Shown here: piece by piece, positions 5,716 through 7,702 of the stretch
Layout of the letters: the number at the start of each line of letters is the position of its first letter
Position numbering within the stretch: the stretch's first letter is position 1
Source: JAOUEA01 sp046732015
GTDB lineage: Bacteria > Actinomycetota > UBA4738 > HRBIN12
Assembly: GCA_046732015.1 (NCBI GenBank)
Contig: JBKPMF010000308.1
Location: 1 to 7,702, forward strand
Direction: 5' to 3'
DNA length: 7,702 nucleotides
Program-made: the position numbers and the translations under genes
The notes under the pieces: generated by a model
Seen by the model: only the letters and a program-made list of their open reading frames with translations
Told to the model about the DNA's origin: nothing
The model's database searches: none

Positions 5716-6393
5716 ATGAAGGGGCGCATCGTGGTCGTGTTGGGCTTGGTCATCGCGGCGGTGTCGGCGACGACGGCATCCGCAGCCGAACTGGTGGCTT
5801 GGGATTCGTTCTCGGACGGCGAGGCTGCCATCGCTGATTCCGGCGCCGTATGGACCCAGGTCAACCATTCCTGGTCGGTGCAGGACGGGCAGGCAGTGGC
5901 CGAGGCGGGCCGGCTACGGATCGGCTACTCCGTCATGGCCACCCCGGTGTCGGACGCCTTCACGGTGCAGGCCGACGTCACGCTTTCTCCCACCTACGAC
6001 CGGGCAGCACCCGCGCTCGTCACCAACTGGGTCGACAACAAGAACAACATGGTGACCAAGCTCGAGGTCACCCCGGGCCATCCCGGCGGGATGCTCGCCG
6101 TCGGCGACCAGATCGACGGGCAGATCCATTCGACGCTGTGCAAAGTGGATCGGCTGGGGCTGACGAACGGAGCCACCTACCGTCTGGCGGTGACGCGATC
6201 GGGCGATGTCGTGACCGGATCCGTCTCCTCGCTCGAAGACGGTTCGCTCATCGGATCGTGCTCGGTGAGCTTGTCCACGGAGGCGTTGACTGCCTTCGGT
6301 GCCGGGACCGGCCAGGGCCTCCGCGTCAAGATCAAGGACGACGAGGACGACGGCGGCTCGCGCTGGGACAACTTCGCGGTCTTCGCCGACTGA
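5716..6393 (+). CDS. Secreted protein with probable concanavalin-like (jelly-roll) fold
   Basis: The 225-residue product starts with MKGR and a hydrophobic core, with an ASA signal-peptidase site near residue 23. The mature chain is rich in alternating beta-strand patterns: LVAWDSFSDG (26-35), WTQVNHSWSVQDGQA (46-60), SDAFTVQADVTLSPTYDRAAPALV (79-102), ATYRLAVTRSGDVVTGSV (153-170) and a C-terminal RWDNFAVF (217-224). The opening DSF and closing WDNF signatures around an about 200-residue beta-rich body are typical of LamG- or DUF1080-like jelly-roll domains that bind glycans or surfaces, but no specific family is certain. C142 and C182 may form a disulfide. An acidic patch KDDEDDGG (207-214) could bind calcium. 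GGAGGGG lies 5 bases before the ATG, fixing the start. No catalytic residues are evident; a binding or adhesive role is a guess. Confidence 0.82.
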   Translation: MKGRIVVVLGLVIAAVSATTASAAELVAWDSFSDGEAAIADSGAVWTQVNHSWSVQDGQAVAEAGRLRIGYSVMATPVSDAFTVQADVTLSPTYDRAAPALVTNWVDNKNNMVTKLEVTPGHPGGMLAVGDQIDGQIHSTLCKVDRLGLTNGATYRLAVTRSGDVVTGSVSSLEDGSLIGSCSVSLSTEALTAFGAGTGQGLRVKIKDDEDDGGSRWDNFAVFAD

Positions 6394-6405
6394 CGCTCGT
6401 CACGC

Positions 6406-6411
6406 TACGGT
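6406..6411 (+). promoter_or_regulatory. Candidate -10 element for a leaderless DinB-family mRNA
   Basis: TACGGT fits TANNNT and ends 6 bases before the ATG at 6418, so transcription would begin on or next to the start codon. There is only a weak AGG in front of the ATG and no convincing Shine-Dalgarno site, which fits a leaderless message. A poor -35 (TTCGCC, 6382-6387) is 18 bases upstream. Read-through from the preceding gene, which ends 24 bases away, is the alternative. Confidence 0.35.
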
Positions 6412-6417
6412 AGGTCG

Positions 6418-6930
6418 ATGACCTCCCCATCGATGGTGGATGCCTTCGGGCATCACGTGTGGGCGACCACGCGGCTGATCGACGTCTGCATCGAACTGTC
6501 ATCCGAACACCTGGCCACCGCCGTGCCCGGCACCTACGGCTCGATCCTCGACACGCAACGCCACCTCGTCGGTTCCGACACCTGGTACCTGCTGAACATC
6601 ACGCGGGACAGGACCCTCGAGATCGACGAGGACCATATGGATCTTCGCGAGCTCCGGAGCGCCATCGAGCGCAACGGCCCCGTCTGGTCGAGGTTGCTGG
6701 GCGATGGGTTCGATCCGGACACCGTGGTGCAGCGGATCGACACCGGGGACGGCTACGAGACGTACGCGACGTTGGGCATCCGGTTCGCACAGGTGTTGCA
6801 CCACGGCACCGACCATCGGAGTCAGATCTGCACCGCCCTGACCAGCCTGGGTGTTGAACCTCCATCCATCGATGTCTGGGACTTCGGCATCGAGGTGGGA
6901 CGGGTGGTGGAGGTCCACCCGTCGTCCTGA
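6418..6930 (+). CDS. DinB/YfiT-family four-helix metal-binding protein
   Basis: The 170-residue cytoplasmic protein fits the DinB superfamily. It begins with an FGHHVWATTRLIDV helix (10-23), then TQRHLVGSDTWYL (46-58), and ends its core with FAQVLHHGTDHRSQI (123-137). The three conserved metal ligands are visible: H49, H129 and H133. Members are four-helix bundles that bind zinc or nickel; characterised relatives are thiol-dependent S-transferases (for example with mycothiol or bacillithiol), while many are uncharacterised. A mycothiol-linked role would suit an actinobacterium but is inference only. The length is normal. The ATG at 6418 keeps the first helix intact; ATG 6433 would also do so but has no ribosome binding site either. 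It follows the secreted jelly-roll gene by 24 bases and precedes an Lrp-type regulator by 37. Confidence 0.87.
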   Translation: MTSPSMVDAFGHHVWATTRLIDVCIELSSEHLATAVPGTYGSILDTQRHLVGSDTWYLLNITRDRTLEIDEDHMDLRELRSAIERNGPVWSRLLGDGFDPDTVVQRIDTGDGYETYATLGIRFAQVLHHGTDHRSQICTALTSLGVEPPSIDVWDFGIEVGRVVEVHPSS

Positions 6931-6953
6931 CCCGCCCGAACGGAACCTTCGGC

Positions 6954-6959
6954 TAGGCT
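6954..6959 (+). promoter_or_regulatory. Candidate -10 element for a leaderless regulator mRNA
   Basis: TAGGCT ends 8 bases before the ATG at 6968, the spacing expected when the transcript starts at or within a base or two of the start codon. No purine-rich ribosome binding site is present between them (GCTCGCCC). No -35 is recognisable at the usual distance. The 9-mer CTAGGCTGC containing this hexamer recurs at 7582-7590 in the next promoter region. Confidence 0.45.
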
Positions 6960-6967
6960 GCTCGCCC

Positions 6968-7474
6968 ATGGGAACCACGGGGGGCCGTCGGCGGCTCCGT
7001 CGGACGCTGGACGAGACCGACGTCCTCATCATCGAGGCGCTGAATCAGGATGGCCGCCGTTCGTTCGCGGCCCTCGCGCGAGACCTCGATCTGAACGAAG
7101 CCACGGTCCGATCTCGGTTCGCACGCCTCACAAGGCGAGGCGTGGTCCAGGTGGTGGTGTTGGCCGACGCGCTCGCCCTCGGCCTGGTCTTCGCCGAGGT
7201 GGGCATCAAGATCCGTGGCGGCACGGTCACCAGCGTCGTCACCGAACTCCAGAAGGTTCCCGAGATCGACTACATCGCCGTCTGTGCGGGGTCCTTCGAC
7301 CTGCTGGTGGAGATCGTCTGCGTCGACAACGAGCACATGCTCCAGGTGCTCGAAGAGCGCATCCGGCCGGTGGACGGCGTGGACGCCGTCGAGACGTTCA
7401 CGATCCTGGACGTTCCCAAGCACAGCTACCGCTGGACCAGGCTGCTGGCGTCCAACGTCTCCTTCCCCGAGTAA
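6968..7474 (+). CDS. Lrp/AsnC-family transcriptional regulator
   Basis: This 168-residue DNA-binding protein has the normal two-domain plan. After a basic N-terminal tail (GRRRLRR, 6-12) comes the AsnC-type winged helix-turn-helix: LDETDVLIIEALNQDGRRSFAALARDLDLNEATVRSRFARLTRRGVV (14-60), with the recognition helix around 43-55. The RAM/effector-binding domain follows (about 75-155), including VPEIDYIAVCAGSFDLLVEIVCVD (97-120), where the Gly-x-x-D-ll-v core of the ligand-binding and dimer interface is present. Such proteins form octamers or dimers and respond to amino acids or other small metabolites. The target here is unknown; the divergence of RAM domains prevents naming the ligand. ATG 6968 is preferred over earlier in-frame starts because they overlap the DinB gene and because the -10 element sits in front of it. 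Confidence 0.93.
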   Translation: MGTTGGRRRLRRTLDETDVLIIEALNQDGRRSFAALARDLDLNEATVRSRFARLTRRGVVQVVVLADALALGLVFAEVGIKIRGGTVTSVVTELQKVPEIDYIAVCAGSFDLLVEIVCVDNEHMLQVLEERIRPVDGVDAVETFTILDVPKHSYRWTRLLASNVSFPE

Positions 7475-7480
7475 CGGGTT

Positions 7481-7507
7481 CTGGGGTCACCAGGGCTTTC
7501 TGTGTTC
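7481..7507 (+). terminator. Weak terminator-like stem after the regulator gene
   Basis: CTGG (7481-7484) pairs with CCAG (7490-7493) around GGTCA, with possible G-U extension, followed by a pyrimidine-rich CTTTCTGTGTT. It lies 7 bases after the stop codon. The stem is only four strong pairs, so this is a tentative call. Confidence 0.22.
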
Positions 7508-7546
7508 GGATTCCATCAACACTCACGCCTACGAGTGCTGGATTCC
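7508..7546. repeat. Composite repeat: imperfect palindrome between GGATTCC direct repeats
   Basis: GGATTCC occurs at 7508-7514 and 7540-7546. Between them CACTC (7520-7524) and GAGTG (7533-7537) form an inverted repeat with an 8-base spacer, extended outward by two more pairs after one mismatch (CA-A-CACTC against GAGTG-C-TG). The element ends 13 bases before the -35 candidate of the next gene, a typical position for a regulator-binding site. Confidence 0.45.
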
Positions 7547-7559
7547 GAGCTGTTTGGGT

Positions 7560-7588
7560 TTGCCCCGCCTCGACCCCCAACCTAGGCT
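7560..7588 (+). promoter_or_regulatory. Promoter of the gene starting at 7632
   Basis: TTGCCC (7560-7565) and TAGGCT (7583-7588) are separated by 17 bases, the optimum for a housekeeping sigma factor; the -35 matches TTGACA at four of six positions. Transcription would start near 7595, giving a leader of about 37 bases that includes the G-rich ribosome binding site. Confidence 0.55.
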
Positions 7589-7631
7589 GCCCAGCCAAGG
7601 CCGAACAAGTCGAGCGCTCGTTGGGGGGTCG

Positions 7632-7702
7632 ATGAACGAGGACGAAGCCGTCGCCTGGGCGATCGAGGAGCTCGTCGCGCAGATCGAGATCCGGTCGATC
7701 TC
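7632..7702 (+). CDS. Start of an unidentified gene, cut by the window end
   Basis: Only the first 23 codons are present, opening with MNEDEAVAWAIEELVAQIEI, an acidic, probably helical N-terminus. The ATG is preceded by GGGGGG (7623-7628), 3 bases away, and by a plausible promoter. Codon composition keeps G/C in third positions, consistent with real coding sequence. No family can be named from so little. It lies in the same direction as the Lrp-type regulator, 157 bases downstream, and could be its target. Confidence 0.6.
   Translation, partial: MNEDEAVAWAIEELVAQIEIRSI

Noticed and set aside
5526..5864. Upstream extension of the minus-strand coiled-coil gene
   Set aside because: The extension overlaps the start of the divergent secreted protein, lacks a ribosome binding site and would bury the hydrophobic signal segment in the middle of the protein.
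3931..5868. 645-codon open frame on the minus strand across the propeller gene and beyond
   Set aside because: It is antisense to a strongly supported secreted protein and runs through the terminator and the divergent control region. Its composition is Arg/Gly/Val-rich and low in motifs, as expected of open antisense frames in high-GC DNA.

Overview
This window reads as a contig end from a high-GC, actinobacterial-type genome, probably assembled from short-read (possibly metagenomic) data. The lineage inference rests on strong G/C bias at third codon positions, GTG starts with overlapping stop/start junctions, TANNNT-type -10 elements placed directly in front of start codons, and the gene order murI - MBL hydrolase - rph - rdgB, which matches Rv1338-Rv1341 of Mycobacterium tuberculosis. 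The protein sequences do not look specifically mycobacterial, so I would not go below Actinomycetota. The first 29 bases are not genomic: they are a leftover Nextera (Tn5 tagmentation) adapter.

Left part (31-3771, all +): a tightly packed operon. It holds the C-terminal part of glutamate racemase (murI), a metallo-beta-lactamase-fold hydrolase of the Rv1339 type (10-base overlap with murI), RNase PH (rph, 4-base GTGA overlap), the nucleotide-pool sanitising pyrophosphatase RdgB/HAM1 (6 bases later), and a four-helix membrane histidine kinase with no adjacent response regulator (26 bases later). The theme is housekeeping: D-glutamate for the wall, RNA 3'-end processing and removal of damaged nucleotides, with a sensor kinase at the tail. 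After the kinase come two GC-rich inverted repeats (3772-3870) that probably mark the operon end.

Middle part (3973-6393): three exported proteins. A TIGR03118-type beta-propeller protein (+) faces a small secreted coiled-coil protein (-), and a perfect 10-bp hairpin between their ends probably terminates both. The coiled-coil gene is divergent from a secreted, probably jelly-roll protein (+). Their 190-bp shared upstream region contains nested direct and inverted repeats and helically spaced TCGGG repeats.

Right part (6418-7702, all +): a DinB/YfiT-type four-helix metal protein, an Lrp/AsnC-family regulator, and the first 23 codons of an unidentified gene. The DinB and Lrp genes have -10-like hexamers 6-8 bases before their ATG, suggesting leaderless transcripts. 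The last gene has a promoter with a TTGCCC / 17 bp / TAGGCT arrangement, preceded by a composite repeat that could be a regulator-binding site.

I see no CRISPR array, tRNA, rRNA, insertion sequence, phage gene or defence system. The least explained material is the pair of divergent secreted proteins and their shared regulatory region.
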